This document shows, piece after piece, positions 12,951 to 25,569 of a stretch of 64,000 nucleotides of DNA. Location of the stretch: assembly GCF_024713975.1 (NCBI RefSeq), contig NC_091098.1, positions 13,936,316 through 14,000,315 on the forward strand. Direction: 5' to 3'. This DNA comes from Paralichthys olivaceus (taxonomy: Eukaryota > Chordata > Actinopteri > Pleuronectiformes > Paralichthyidae). Under the pieces are notes generated by a model. It saw nothing but the letters and a program-made list of their open reading frames with translations. It had not been told where the DNA came from and made no database searches. Numbering within the stretch: the first letter of the stretch is position 1; every line of letters begins with the position of its first letter. Both the position numbers and the translations under genes were made by a program.

Positions 12951-15900
12951 ATGGGACTTCAGCTGCTGCGCTGTGTCCTGCTGTTGTCGGCTTCTCTCCT
13001 CGCAGCCGGTTCAGATTTTCTGCCGAGAGCCGAAACCTACGGGCGAGCGCGCTTCGCGAGGAGTCCGGCGAGGCTGGCTGAACGACGCCCGCCCTTCGGG
13101 CTGAGCGCTCCGCCGCATCACAAGATCAAACGCCGGAGCACCGAGCAGGGCGACTCCTGTAAAGCTCTCCAAGGATACGAAACCAAGTTAGCGGAAAACA
13201 CCCACCGTGTAAGTTTACCTGCGGGTCCTGTTACACTTCGCACGTCTGACAGTTTAATGAGGCGAGAGGAGACGACGCGCAGGTGTCGACCAGGTACAGG
13301 CCCCGATCATCCTCCAGGATCCCATAGCTACTGATGATGGGCTGTTTTCCATTCAGCCCAGAAGCTCTGGAGGATGGAGGATGTTACACTGTAGATTTAG
13401 ATTCCCTCCTGTAGGCCTGTCATTGTCCAGATCCTGAGCATGAGTCTAAGTTCAGACGTTTCCTGACACCTCTCTCCAAGCTCTAAAAGCCCATTGAAGG
13501 ATGCTTCTTGTCTTTCTGATGATTGCCACATCAAGGCTGCCCAGATTCTTGTCTTTAATATTTGGTGCAGTGACATACACTATAGAAAAGACTGTAACAA
13601 TGCCTGTTTCCCCTCATACTTTAGGAACCAGCACAAGTGGCCATGACCTATATCTCATTCTTGTCAAGCATGCAGCTCTCTCTGTGTCTGCCTGATTGGA
13701 GAGTGAAGCTGTACCAGGGTTTACTGGAAAATTGGCCCAGGGAGGGAAGGATCCATGTGACTGGCTGTGCGGTGGTTATTTTCTAATTAAAAGCTATGTT
13801 TGTTCGGTAGTGAGAGCAGTTAGCAAGCAGCCAGTCGATTAGGAAACAGAGGGTACAGTGTATTTGATGTAACTCGCACTTAAATCCTGAGGAGAAGTCT
13901 GAATTTGGTCTCATCTGATTCCACAGTTTTTACTAAGGAAGTGAAGGCAAGAAAAAAGACCACTGCTTTCCTTAAAGCAACCAGGAAGCTGACAGAGCCC
14001 TGTGCTGTAAATTTGCCTAGCTCCTTGCAGCCACGTGATCAACTTTGCATTATAGTCTTTGTATACTTAGCCTTAGTAACCTAAAGTTGACAGAATTCCT
14101 AGAGGCTCAGCCCTGTCATTCCCCCCAGGTTGCTGTTGCAGGTCCCATCGGCACTAGAGCTGCTTACAGCCCGAGCTGCTGAAAGAGACTTGTCTGAAAA
14201 CAGTTTGTGAACGTCCACACAGCTGCAGAATTAGAGGCCACTGACTGGAATTTCAGGATTTGTGAATTTTACCTCAGGCCACAGGTCTTCATCTGAAAAT
14301 TTTAGTATGATTCTTGACTTTAAGATCGTGTTCAGTAGTTGTATTCAGAACTCCAGATAGTAGTTTTTACACTTCACCATCTATGATTAAACATGTGACA
14401 TGAGGAAACACGATGCTAGTCAAAGCAAATACAGTTTGGAGGACAATTACACAAATAGCCTTTGAGTGCAGTTTATAAATGTGTAGTCAGTTGGTCCATT
14501 TTTCCTCTTGTTATCATAGTGTTTTTTTTATTTATCAGTACTGTGATTGTTGATGTGTGTCTTTTAATTTATTTTTCATACATAACCATATCTTTCTCAC
14601 AGTATACCTTCAATGACCTGAGTGGCTCGGTGTCCCTGGCCTGGGTTGGAGATGGCTCAGGGGTGAGTACCACCCAACATGTTCCACTGTGACATGAGTA
14701 GGAAAAATGTTTCTTACCCAGATTTCTGAGTGAACTTGTTGAAATCGACAGGGTAGCCTGCATGCTTAGATTCTATGATAGGTTCCCTCACATCTGGGTG
14801 TCTTGCACATTAATAAATGATCCGTGCTCCACTTTTCTCCAGCTGAACCTTCTCTCTTTGGCAGGTCATCCTGGCATTGACAACTTTTCAGGTGCCGTTC
14901 TTCATGATAAGACTCGGGCAGTCCAAACTCTATCGAAGGTAAGTCACATGACATCACTGGTTTCAAAAAAGTACATAATTTAATCTGGTTTGCATTTGAT
15001 TTGGCTGCAACTATTTCCCTACCAGTGAGAACTATGGGAAGTCATTCCAGGATGTCACCAAACTCATCAACAACACTTTCATCAGATCAGAGTTTGGTAT
15101 TGCTATCAGCCCTGAGAACTCAGGCAAAGGCAAAGTAAGTCACGTCCTGAGTAAGTCTGCACCATATTGACCACTGTAAAGATTTGCTTGTGGTCTCATC
15201 AGTCTGATTTCTGGACTCTGAATTTCAGGTGATCCTGACAGGCGATGTGTCTGGAGGTCACGGGTCTCGAATCTTTACCTCTAATGACTCTGGGGAAAGT
15301 TTCACCCACAGGGACCTGCCCTTCCTCCCCCTGATGCAGATCACATACAACCCTGAAAATTCCAATGTGCTGCTCGTCCTCAGCAACAAAGTAAGTGAAT
15401 GTTAAAAGATCTGCATTTTGTTCAGGAGGTACATGTGTGGCTATGAGTTACCTCACAGAGAGAATAGCATAGGAAGAATATAAATTCCAGGTTTGTATGT
15501 GTGGATTTAAGATAAGCAGTATTCAGTAATTAGTCATAAACTTAAGAGGGCAGGTGACCTTTTTAGAGGACTGTTGTAAAACCACTTAAGCAACATCTCA
15601 CTTCCTTGAAGCAAAAGGCCTCCCATTGGTCAACCATTCTCTCTGTGTGTTTGCACAAAGTACCTTTATTAAAATGGCCTTGGTGTTTATGAGCACCTCT
15701 AGAAAACCAAGTTCCATCTAACCTAAGTAAACATTGGTTTTATTGTGCATGAGCTGGGAATTAACCTCCTTTTTTTCATCCTCAGAATGAATTGTGGCTG
15801 TCTGAAGATTTTGGCAGTAACTGGAAAAAGGTTGACGACACAGTGTGTCTGGCTAAATGGTGAGAGACAAGACAAACAGATGCACCTTAGTCACCTTAGT

Positions 15901-18900
15901 GCGCAGTGAACTAACACTTGTTATTCAGTATCCTCAGGAGTCCGTGTCTCAGGGAAATATCTATTCAGTGAGCGTAGGGAGGAGTAATGGTACACCATAC
16001 AAAAGATTTCTAAAATTGACTTGATACCTAAGTCAGCTTTTATTGTCTTTAGTTTTAATTCCTTCCAACAAGCTACAGACAGGTGACAAATGAAAGATAC
16101 ACCAACAGTATGTGTTGCCATGTTGCTGCCATGCAGCTTGAGCAACCTCAGTGCACCTTGGCATTGTTCCTTCAAGTCTCAATGTGGACGAACTACATTC
16201 TTCCAAAAGAGGTGCCCTCATTTGTTCATAATCTCCCATAGATCTTGAGATCTGGTGACTATTGATTCATGTGACTCCACTTAATTGTTTTATTTGTCAC
16301 CTGTTTTGTAATCATTACAGGTGCTTTACTAATGGACAAAGCAGAGTATATTTTTTGACTCTCAATTCTGCTTTACTCTCCTTCACTAATTTTAATGAAT
16401 ATGTATTTGCCATGCAAGACATGTTTACAATTTTTTATTTCCAAGACTTTTATTCTTGCAACGCCTTTACAAAATATATACGCATAAGACTGTAAACTCA
16501 CTGACTGTTTGAATAGCCAAGCCCTCAAAGCAATATTGTTTTTTTTTAGAGGCACTTCCTGGTATGTGTTGCCTGGTAACCTTTGGATCTCAAAATATCT
16601 TTAGTTTCACTTTTAAAGCGGTTCACAGTGTCTGATAAAACTGTATGTATCAAACAGATACATAACCCTTCCAGATACATAACCCTTTTATGCCGCTCCA
16701 AAAGAGTCTGAACAGGCTTCACTGTGTAATTAACAACCGAAAACACAACACTGCAAAGAAAGTACATAGTTAAGAAGGGCATGTCTGCTTGGTGGTTGTG
16801 CTCGATTAGCCATGTCATGTGGTGCTTACTTTCACGACTTAGCAAAACTAACAACATTACAGTAGTAAACTGAGAATGTGTGAAAAATCCTCGTTGCAGG
16901 AAAGTTTCTCAGCCATACTCTGTTGTTTATTGAAATGTGTGGACATGGAAGCTGTCACATTCTCATCAACAAAACAATCGACATCTATTTTGCTGTTCCT
17001 TGACTCTGTGCACTGAAATTCTCGGTACTATCCTCGCTGATTCTAGGGGAAGAAAAAACACCATCTTCTTTACAGCCAGCCTCAACGGATCCTGCAGTAA
17101 GTGATTCTTTAAAGCCAATTTTGTCTGTAATTGTAGACCACAGAGGAAGAGCACATGAAATATAATGTATTAAAACAATTTTACATTTTGTAGACAGTTT
17201 AAAAGATAATTTTTTCATTAACACCTCTATTTTCATTGATTAACTGCTGGATTGGAAGAATTTATATGACAAACGCTATTGATAAAATAGATGATTCTAA
17301 CCAGATGAAACACCAGATATATACATCTATATGCTTATATTCATCATTTAGACTTTTAATCCTCATGTAATTTTTGGTTACACTTGTAAATTTGCATACA
17401 TTTTCACAATTGTTCTATGTCAGGTGATCAGGGAATGCTGGAACTGAGAAGGACTTCAGACTATGGTAAAACCATCAAGTCTATCGCCAGTAAGATCTAC
17501 TCGTTTGGCGTGGGTGGCCGCTTCATCTTTGCCTCTGTGATGACGGGCAAGGTCAGTTTACAGAGCATCCAAATCATTTTTAAGAAAAAGCGTCCGTCTG
17601 AACTTTGTAAATGTAATATTTGTCCTGTCTCCATGTATGGTTTAAAGTAAACATATCTATTATCTCGTTTACATGGTATGCTATAATAGTTATAGATGTT
17701 TGGAAATTCATTTTATGAATTCAGTAAAGACAATTAGTATGAGGTAATTACACTCTAAACTGTTCATTTTCTGATCCCTGTTCTCTGCCTCACTTTTTAT
17801 TTCTTTACCGCCTCTTTCTCTGCAGGGGACCCTGCGGATGATCCACGTGTCAGTGGACCAGGGCGAGACCTGGAACATGGCCCAGCTGCCCCCTGTTGGC
17901 CACGAGCAATTCTACTCCATCTTGGCAGCGAACGATGAAATGGTCTTCATGCATGTTGACGAGCCGGGAGGTCAGTCCATGCTGCAACTCCACGCTTTAA
18001 TTGTACAACAAAGCTGTAATGATATTTTCAGAAGCACAGTGTGTTTGTCCCTGTAGAGAGCACAGTTAAACATGTTATTAAAGCCATTTTCAGACATGAC
18101 CTGTGGTTAGTTTACATGTAGTTTGCCTTTCACACATGCACAACACAGTGGGAGGTTCGCTGCACAAATCCTCTGCATGATTCAGGTGAGAGGTGCAGCA
18201 GACGGAGGTCAGGCAGATAAAGTCTGTAGAAACCACAGAGTGCCTCACTCAGATATTTGTGTTTTCATTCAAGTACCTCATTATTCATTATTTTACTTAT
18301 TATTATTAGTACATTCTTTCCTATCAGCCACTGACCCTTGGTCTGAATGAATCTGCAGTATGTGTGATCCTCTTTGTATTTTAATCTGTTTACAGATACA
18401 GGCTTTGGCACCATTTATGTATCAGATGACCGGGGCACCGTTTACTCCAAGTCACTGGAGCGGCACCTTTATACCAAAACAGGGGGTGACACAGACTTCA
18501 CCAAGATCACCTCCCTGCGCGGAGTTTATGTCACCAGTGTCCTGGCTGAAGGTAGCTCTACACATGTGTCCGTGTTTTGATAAAGGAATAGCAACACATG
18601 CATGTGCTCAGATTCCCTTAGAAACACACACAGATATGATTTCTCCATTACACACTGGAGTGAGGGCGTTAGGTAAATATTTAATTAGCTGTTCAGTGTT
18701 AGATGTGCTGTCTGACTGAAGCGGCTGGCTGACACTTGAATAGAAATGTCTCACATCACCATCTAGATCTTAACTCCATCATGTCTACTGCTGTTATTTG
18801 TATTTTCTCTCTAATTTGTTTTATTTTAATTGGCTCTTTTTCTCACTTCTCCACATGAACATTCTGGGGTTACATTTTTATTGGGTCTGATACTTGCCTT

Positions 18901-21900
18901 GCGTACTCTCGCTTACCTGTAGAGGTTTTCTCTCAGAATTACTCTCTGGGTGGTATTTACACATGCAGAGGTGGGTGGGTGATGGATGCATGCACGAGAG
19001 CAAACAGTTCACTCCTGTGTGCAACAGAGCCTGAGGGAAAGAGAAGACTTAAGTCTCCATGTCTGCTGAGGAACTGGAACATACACGCCTACTGTCGAAG
19101 TTATGACGAGGGCTGGCTGCCTGTGAGGGTGGTAAATCTTGATAGCCGTTTCCATTGCCTCCGGGTTAAATCTGGAGAATTGGCTGCAGAGTTTACCCAA
19201 AGTTTCCCTTTCACACAACTACCTGATTTCTACGGACTTTATACTGTGATGCCAGGCGAAAGAAGTCCGTAGAAACTGTGGAGCGTCTTACTCGATCATT
19301 TGCTATCACACATGCACCACCTCTTGAGAAAATATGGAGGAACTGCAGAGTCCAGTACATGTCTGCAATCAGCTTATAAAAGTTTTGATGGCACACCGGC
19401 GTCGCGGGATTTCCCTCAGTGCTGCCAATTGAGAGAGGGAGGGAGAGAAACAGAGACAGGAAGGGAAAAAGCAAGAGCGTGACAAAGAGCACAGCACACA
19501 GTTATACAATGAAACAACAGCACAAAACACTAAGTTAGAGATTTTTATATGTTGTTATAAGTGTGTAAAAATAATTTTGTTTAATATTGAGACACTGAAC
19601 TGAAACTTTATTTGCACACACTGTCTGTGGATAGCAGACTCGGCTGAATGATTAAGATTCATTCTTTTCTCGTCGTCCCAGGGGACTCTGTGCAGTCTGT
19701 GGTGTCATTTGATCAGGGAGGGGAGTGGGTTCCCTTGAGGAAACCTGCCAACAGCAAGTGTGACGCTACTGCCAAGGACCCAGAAAAGGTAAAGATAAAA
19801 AGCGGAAACTGATTTGTCTTGAGAGAAAACAAGGCTGATCAGATGACTTGATCAGCCTTGTTGAAAACGATTGAACTGATTGTTTGGTATGATGAATTCA
19901 GTTTAAAAAGCCAAATACTACACAGTGTTGGTCCTAAAAATATCCAGATACCAAATGCTGATTTTTTTTTTTATGCCCACAGTGCAGTCTCCACATCCAT
20001 GCAGCCTACAGCACTGCTATGAGGCTGAATGTCCCCATGCTGCCTCTGAGTGAACCAAATGCTGTGGGTCTCATCTTAGCTCATGGTAAATCTCAGTTCA
20101 GAGCTTTCACACTGAATATGTACGCTTTTTTGTGTGAGAGATAATCTGGGAGTTATATATCTGGATAAACATTTTTCATCAGGGAGCGTTGGTGATGCCA
20201 TCTCAGTGATGAAGCCTGATGTGTATGTGTCGGATGATGGAGGGTATACATGGATAAAGGCCCTCAATGGACCTCATCACTACGCCATTCTGGACTCCGG
20301 AGGGCTCCTGGTGGCTGTGGAGCACAGCCTCACTCAACCTATAAGCAAGATCAAGTGAGTTACAATATTAAGCTGTTTTCAGATATGAACTTTGGAAAAT
20401 ATCTGGAGAATTGGGTTTGGAGATTGTCTTTCATATATAAAGACCGCAGCTGTCAGAGTCCGAGTCGTTCACAGCTGCAGGAAAATATCCAAAACATTCA
20501 GGCGAGGGTTGGCAGCTGGGTAGAGCGTGCAGGAAGCAGAACAGGGCTTCTATCGTTGTGGAAATCACATTTATTTGTCACCAAAATCTCTCAAATATTG
20601 TTGTCTTTCCAAATTGACATCTTCAGCTGCATCTTTTACATATATGGTTCCTCTATGAGATATTTGCATGTTAGAAACATCATGAACACAACTACCCATT
20701 TTTCCTAATTAATTTTTCTCAAATGGGCTCACTTAGATATTTTCTTGATATTTTACGAGAGGGCTGGCAGGAAAAGTTAGAGAAAATATGTGGAGCAACT
20801 GACATTTGAGTTCTGATATTTAGCCCCTCAGGAAAATTTCAAGAAAGGGTCTTAAAGAATGTATAAAGAATAGAGGCGTTGATGCTAGTCGAAGCCTGAA
20901 TTTACTTTTCTATTCTGCTGAATTTAATTTAAACTTCTAGTACATCGAACATTTTGACATGCTATAGCAGACAAAACTCTCATGTCTCAGTAAGCCATGA
21001 CATTGTGACAGTGAGCCAGTATGCAAAATGACTAATAAATAAAGTTCCTGAATCTGAAGTAGCTAAATGGTGTTAAACTATTATTCATTTTACTATTGTG
21101 AAGTGTTTAAGAGAAAAAAGAAGAAAGTAAGATCTTAAGCACTGTTTAAACAAGGGTTTCAAAGATTCCCAGAAGAATAATTCACTAGTCTGGGAAAAAC
21201 AATGGCGGAGTGGCCATCTGAGATCTGGGACTTTTCTCAGTGCGACACTACACAAATTCAGCTCCTGGCTCAATGAAAAAGAAACAAAACATCAGAGAGA
21301 GAGAAAAGTAAATGTGGATGTTTGGTGGTGATCAGCCCAGTGGAGCAGGCAGCACAGCCCACTGTGGCTCTGAGTAGCTGTCATCTCCCTCTCAGCTACC
21401 TACAGTTTGGTCCCACAGCTCCGCCCACCGTCTTAACATCTATGTTTTGTTATCTTTACATATCTTTGAACAGCAGCAGGCAACTTTTGCTTACTCACTT
21501 CACATGAACAAAAGTGTTTTAAATAATGTGAAGGTCTGACTGATAAGCTCAGAAGTTGTTAAGTCTGAAAAATGCAAATGCTTCAAATAGCTTGTGTGAG
21601 TACAGTGCAAACAAGTTTTACAGACAACAGGAAGCTCATCTGGGTTAGCAGGACTTGTGCAGTGCCTGTTCTAAACCTGTCTTTTCAGAATGTGCTGTTT
21701 GCTTGGCCTGTGGAGATGCTAGTTTTCTGACACTGTAAAAGTGAACTGCAGTAAGTGAGTAACAACCAGCTGCTGGACTCCACAGAACCCTGAAGCTACA
21801 GCTACACGTGTTTATTCAAAATTCAGTGAAGCTCAGTGCGCAGAGCCCAGAACTAAGGAGTTGTTGTTGTTGCAGTTGTCGCTCAACTGTTTATTCAAAT

Positions 21901-24260
21901 GATATTGAAATTGAACGCATCATGTTCCCACATCGCACCAAATTTATACTAAACTTCCGTGTGAAGGCATTAAGATCTGAGTTCCACATACAGACAGACA
22001 GAGATTCCTGGAATCATGAAATAGATAGATGATGTAGTATAGTTTTATTTTATGCACTGGTTTCATCGCAAGTTCTCATGTGCCAAGCCTCTGTCTTCAT
22101 TTAGATCAATACAATATAAAGGCAATAGTACACTTAAGGTCAGCCTTGTGATCTGCATACACTGTAGCCATGAGATTCTCCTTTCTGTTTTTTAAGGCTG
22201 ATGTTTGTTCATTTCTGATGTTTTGACAGGTTTTCCACAGATGAAGGACAGTGCTGGGGTGTGTACAACTTCACCGATGATCCCATCTACTTCACTGGGC
22301 TGGCATCAGAGCCGGGAGCTCGATCTATGAACGTCAGTATCTGGGGCTACAGAGACTCCCTCCTCAGCCAGTACTGGATCTCCATCACCATCGACTTCAG
22401 GGATCTTCTCACCAGAGACTGTGAGTGACACGATTTTCAAACTTCTTTTAGTAGAATTGGAAATATTTTGTCATATTTTGAGATTATATGTGAACAGAGT
22501 GCAAAATGCTAATGTTGCTAGGTGACGATAAGGACTACGTGCAGTGGTTGGCCCACTCAGACGACATCAGTGATCCCAATGATGGTTGCAACCTGGGCTA
22601 CAAAGAGAAGTACCTGCGTCTCAGAAAGGACTCTGTTTGCTGGAACGGACGAGATTACCAGGTCAACACTCAGCCGACCCCGTGTCCATGCACCCTGGAT
22701 GACTTCCTGTGGTAAGAATTGTGTAAAACTCAACTACTCTGTTACATGTGATTAGACGTCACTGGATAATGTTAGAATTAAATTTGTTTTTGGTGACTGA
22801 TAACAACTCTGTCTGCTGAAGTAGAAACAACAATAGGCTGTAATTGTTTTTGCTGACGGTAGAGCTGCTGTGGATAGTATCTTACTGGGTACACAATATC
22901 AAAAGGATTGTGAAAGTATCCTGGAATGGATTTTTCCTTTGGGTAAAAATGAATCAAACAACTGGATAGTTACAGTAACAAGTCTAAATATGTGCTTGTT
23001 GCAGTGATTTTGGATACTACCGTCAGGAGAACAGCTCAGAGTGTGTGGAGCAGCCAGACCTGAAAGGAAAAGTACTGGAGTTCTGTCTGCACGGGAAAGA
23101 GGAGCAGCTGCAGACTAGTGGGTAAGACAGATTTCTGTAGCCTCACTTGTTTTACCACCCACCAACATCTGGCTTTTGCCTGCAATGGGAATAGATACCA
23201 TCAGCATTCACTCCCAGGTCAAATGGCTCTGCAGGTGACTGCAGTAATGGAAACATGACACCAGGGACAACACTCATTTCTTCTTCTTCTTCTGCTTCCT
23301 CTTTATTTTGGCAGTAGACGTGATACTGCACCTTTTCCAGAACTACATTATGATGAGCATTGAACTTGTGGGCGTTGACGAGTTAATAGCCATGAACTTT
23401 TACGTACTTATTGTTTTCTACATCTCGGGAAAAACAGTGATAAAAACATTTCTTGGTATCGTACAAGATGCAACACTGACAAGTCATTCAGTCGCTGTTG
23501 AGTTTGAAAGAGGGACTGAAGTTAAAGATATGAAAGTGTAACAACTGTAACACTGTCACTTGTGTCAATGGTGCTTTCTTTTGTTGTGTGATGTGCTTCC
23601 CACTTCCGACGCTTCGGTTTCTGTTTGTGAGGTTTTACGTGATTGGTGGAAAAAACACAATGTTGTGTCTCTACCAGTCTAACCCAAGTAACGGTATTAA
23701 TAAAAGGTTAATGTTAAAAGTGTACAACACTTTACGAAAGGCCACCAACTCTGGCATATGTTCTGTTAGAGAAAGTGACGGAGGGCTGTCCTTTGTGTTT
23801 GTCTGATTTAGAGAAGACGGGTGACGAGAATAAGGAAGTATCTGTCGTTTAGAGAACAGGAAGAGGAAGTAAATGAGACTGAGGATGAGTCTCATGTTTT
23901 TGTTGTGAAAGAGAGAAGGCTGACCAGAATAGAAAAACGTTTGGTAAACAATTTCAAACACACACTGACTCAGAAAATCAGTATTGTTTATGCTGTAGCT
24001 GAAGAATTCAGTTAAAACAATTATGTAGAACAGGCAGGTTGTTGTATTGAGCAAAGTTAAAACTCAATAATTAGGAAACAACTATTTTTGACTTATTTAA
24101 TTTTATCGTAGAATTAATTAAAATGATTGAAAATAAAATTTGATAAGAGGATAATATTATTATTAACAATATTATTATTATTATTATGGTTTAATGGTTT
24201 TCCTGTTGAACTGATGTGAATGGAAATCTATTTATCAGTCAACTGTCATCCCTCCCACTG

Positions 24261-24294
<34 letters not shown>

Positions 24295-25569
24295 TCAACA
24301 CTGACTGATTTGCTCTTGGTCCACAGCTACAGGAAGATCCCCGGAGATAAGTGTGAGGGAGGGAAGATGCCTGAGCGTAAAGAGATCGACCTCAGTAAGA
24401 GGTGTGTGAGTGACCTGGTCGGCCCAGAACTTCTGGTCAGTATTTCTGCTTCTTGAAAATGTTATAAATATAGATTTAATCACAACCTTTGTCTTCAGTT
24501 TATCTGTTACTGTATAACCCTTTCTCATCCCAACATGTTTATCTTGTTTTTTTTTTAACAGATCGACATACACTCCTCCAAGTCTGTTCCCATTGTGGTA
24601 ACGATCGTCATCATCATGTTACTGAGCATTGCTGCAGGAGTCGTCTTTGTCAAGAAATATGTCTGTGGCGGCAGGTTAGTGCTTCTCTCTGCTTATATTC
24701 ATAGTCCGGTTCTTAACCAAAACCTTTCTATTGAAGAACATTACCAGGGAAAGAATCTTTTGGCTCAGTTGTAAATATTCTAGGGTAAAGAAAACAACAA
24801 TCTATACAATTTAGGTGATTACACACTAGTTGAAACATCACTGGAATTATTTTATATAGATCCCTTTCACTTAAATCTTACTAACTGAACCTTTAAGTGA
24901 CCTGACATTGTTGTGGATGTGCCTTCAGGTTCCTGGTTCACAGGTACTCTGTGCTGCAGCAACACGCTGAGGACAATGCTGCTGCTGAGGTAGACGACCC
25001 ACTTGAGACCAACCACGCACAGAATGGGAAGATAGTGTTTCACGATGACTCAGATGAGGTACAGTGGACATATTTAACCTCCTCATATACAGGCCAATAT
25101 ATAAACATGGGTTTAAGGTCTCCTTCAAAGATTAGGCTGAAAACCCACAAAGTGTCTAAATTACCTGAAACACACTGCATCTCTGGCATTGCAATTTCTT
25201 TGGTACTCATCGGTCGACTTACATACCAGTACCTGTGATATGCTATTAACAGCCAATGCAATATATTGAATGATCAGATGGAATCCGGAGTGGGGGAGGG
25301 GACAGCTTTGTACTCAAAACTCAAAACTACATTTACAACCATATGTTATCCAGTCTAAGAAGGTGTTATGAACTGCAGCTGGGCTTTCAGTATCAGATGA
25401 CTTTGTATTTTAATGTTCCAGCATTAACCTGAAAAGACTTTTAACCAGGTCACTTGAGTAAAGGAGTTAGGTGTGTGTGTGTAAACATGATCTGTTTGCT
25501 CTGCTGTGTCAGGTTCTGACTTCATTGGTATGCTGTTTTCTTCTCTTTGCACAGGACCTACTTGAATAG
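12951..25569 (+). CDS. sort1: Sortilin (VPS10-domain sorting receptor), 20 coding exons, 820 aa
   Basis: Type I receptor that carries cargo from the Golgi to endosomes and binds neurotensin and proneurotrophins. Coding exons: 12951-13208, 14603-14662, 14865-14938, 15026-15134, 15229-15390, 15786-15859, 17047-17096, 17424-17551, 17826-17970, 18396-18551, 19682-19788, 19983-20085, 20183-20354, 22230-22420, 22522-22711, 23005-23121, 24327-24435, 24562-24674, 24929-25058, 25555-25569. All join in frame with no stop. Seen in order: signal peptide ([16 protein letters not shown]), propeptide ending at basic KIKRR, ten-bladed propeller with Asp-box repeats ([38 protein letters not shown]), ten-cysteine 10CC region, one membrane helix ([20 protein letters not shown]), then a tail with YSVL and terminal DDSDEDLLE. 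These are the AP-1/AP-2 and GGA sorting signals of human sortilin. Human is 831 aa. The propeptide and signal region diverges; the rest is highly conserved. Confidence 0.96.
13209..14602. other. sort1 intron 1
   Basis: Intronic sequence bordered by GTAAGT and a pyrimidine-rich acceptor. I see no exon, repeat or RNA gene in it. Confidence 0.6.
15860..17046. other. sort1 intron 6
   Basis: AT-rich intron of about 1.2 kb. Several open frames of 60-100 codons exist on the minus strand but show no family similarity or codon structure. The acceptor at 17046 has only a weak pyrimidine tract, but frame continuity from exon 6 (tryptophan split TG/G) supports it. Confidence 0.6.
18090..18260 (+). repeat. 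Dispersed repeat R3, copy in sort1 intron 9
   Basis: The segment around 18218 (AAGTCTGTAGAAACCACAGA then GTGCCTCACTC) is repeated in diverged form at about 19262 (AAGTCCGTAGAAACTGTGGA) and, inverted, near 48390-48420. It has no coding potential. Confidence 0.45.
19010..19350 (+). repeat. Dispersed repeat R3, copy in sort1 intron 10
   Basis: Shares the AAGTCCGTAGAAACTGTGGA block and following TCTTACTCGATC with the copy in intron 9. It also shares ATCTGGAGAATTGG with sequence near 20401-20415 in intron 13. The borders are uncertain. Confidence 0.4.
19828..19862. repeat. Perfect 14-bp inverted repeat with 7-nt loop (hairpin) in sort1 intron 11
   Basis: Arm AACAAGGCTGATCA at 19828-19841, loop GATGACT, arm TGATCAGCCTTGTT at 19849-19862. 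The arms are exact reverse complements. The hairpin begins 40 nt after the donor of exon 11. Confidence 0.9.
20355..22229. other. sort1 intron 13
   Basis: The longest intron in the gene after exon 1, at about 1.9 kb. It starts with a stretch related to repeat R3 (20375-20560). The remainder shows nothing recognisable on either strand. Confidence 0.5.
24160..24294. repeat. (TTA)n and (TAA)n microsatellites in sort1 intron 16
   Basis: An ATT-rich run at about 24160-24186 is followed by an uninterrupted run of about ten TAA units at about 24263-24293. Exon 17 starts 33 nt later at 24327, so length changes here would move the branch-point region. Confidence 0.9.
24776..24897. mobile_element. MITE-like repeat R2, copy 2 (left part missing), in sort1 intron 18
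   Basis: Matches copy 1 from ATATTCTAGGGTAAAGAAA to ACACACTAGTTGAAAC. It then continues to the terminus CTAACTGAACCTTTAAG, which inverts the start of copy 1. It ends about 30 nt before exon 19. Confidence 0.65.

Noticed and set aside
12614-13081. 155-codon plus-strand open frame over the sort1 5' region
   Set aside because: Runs through promoter and into exon 1 in the wrong frame. The sortilin signal peptide and propeptide are read from the ATG at 12951.
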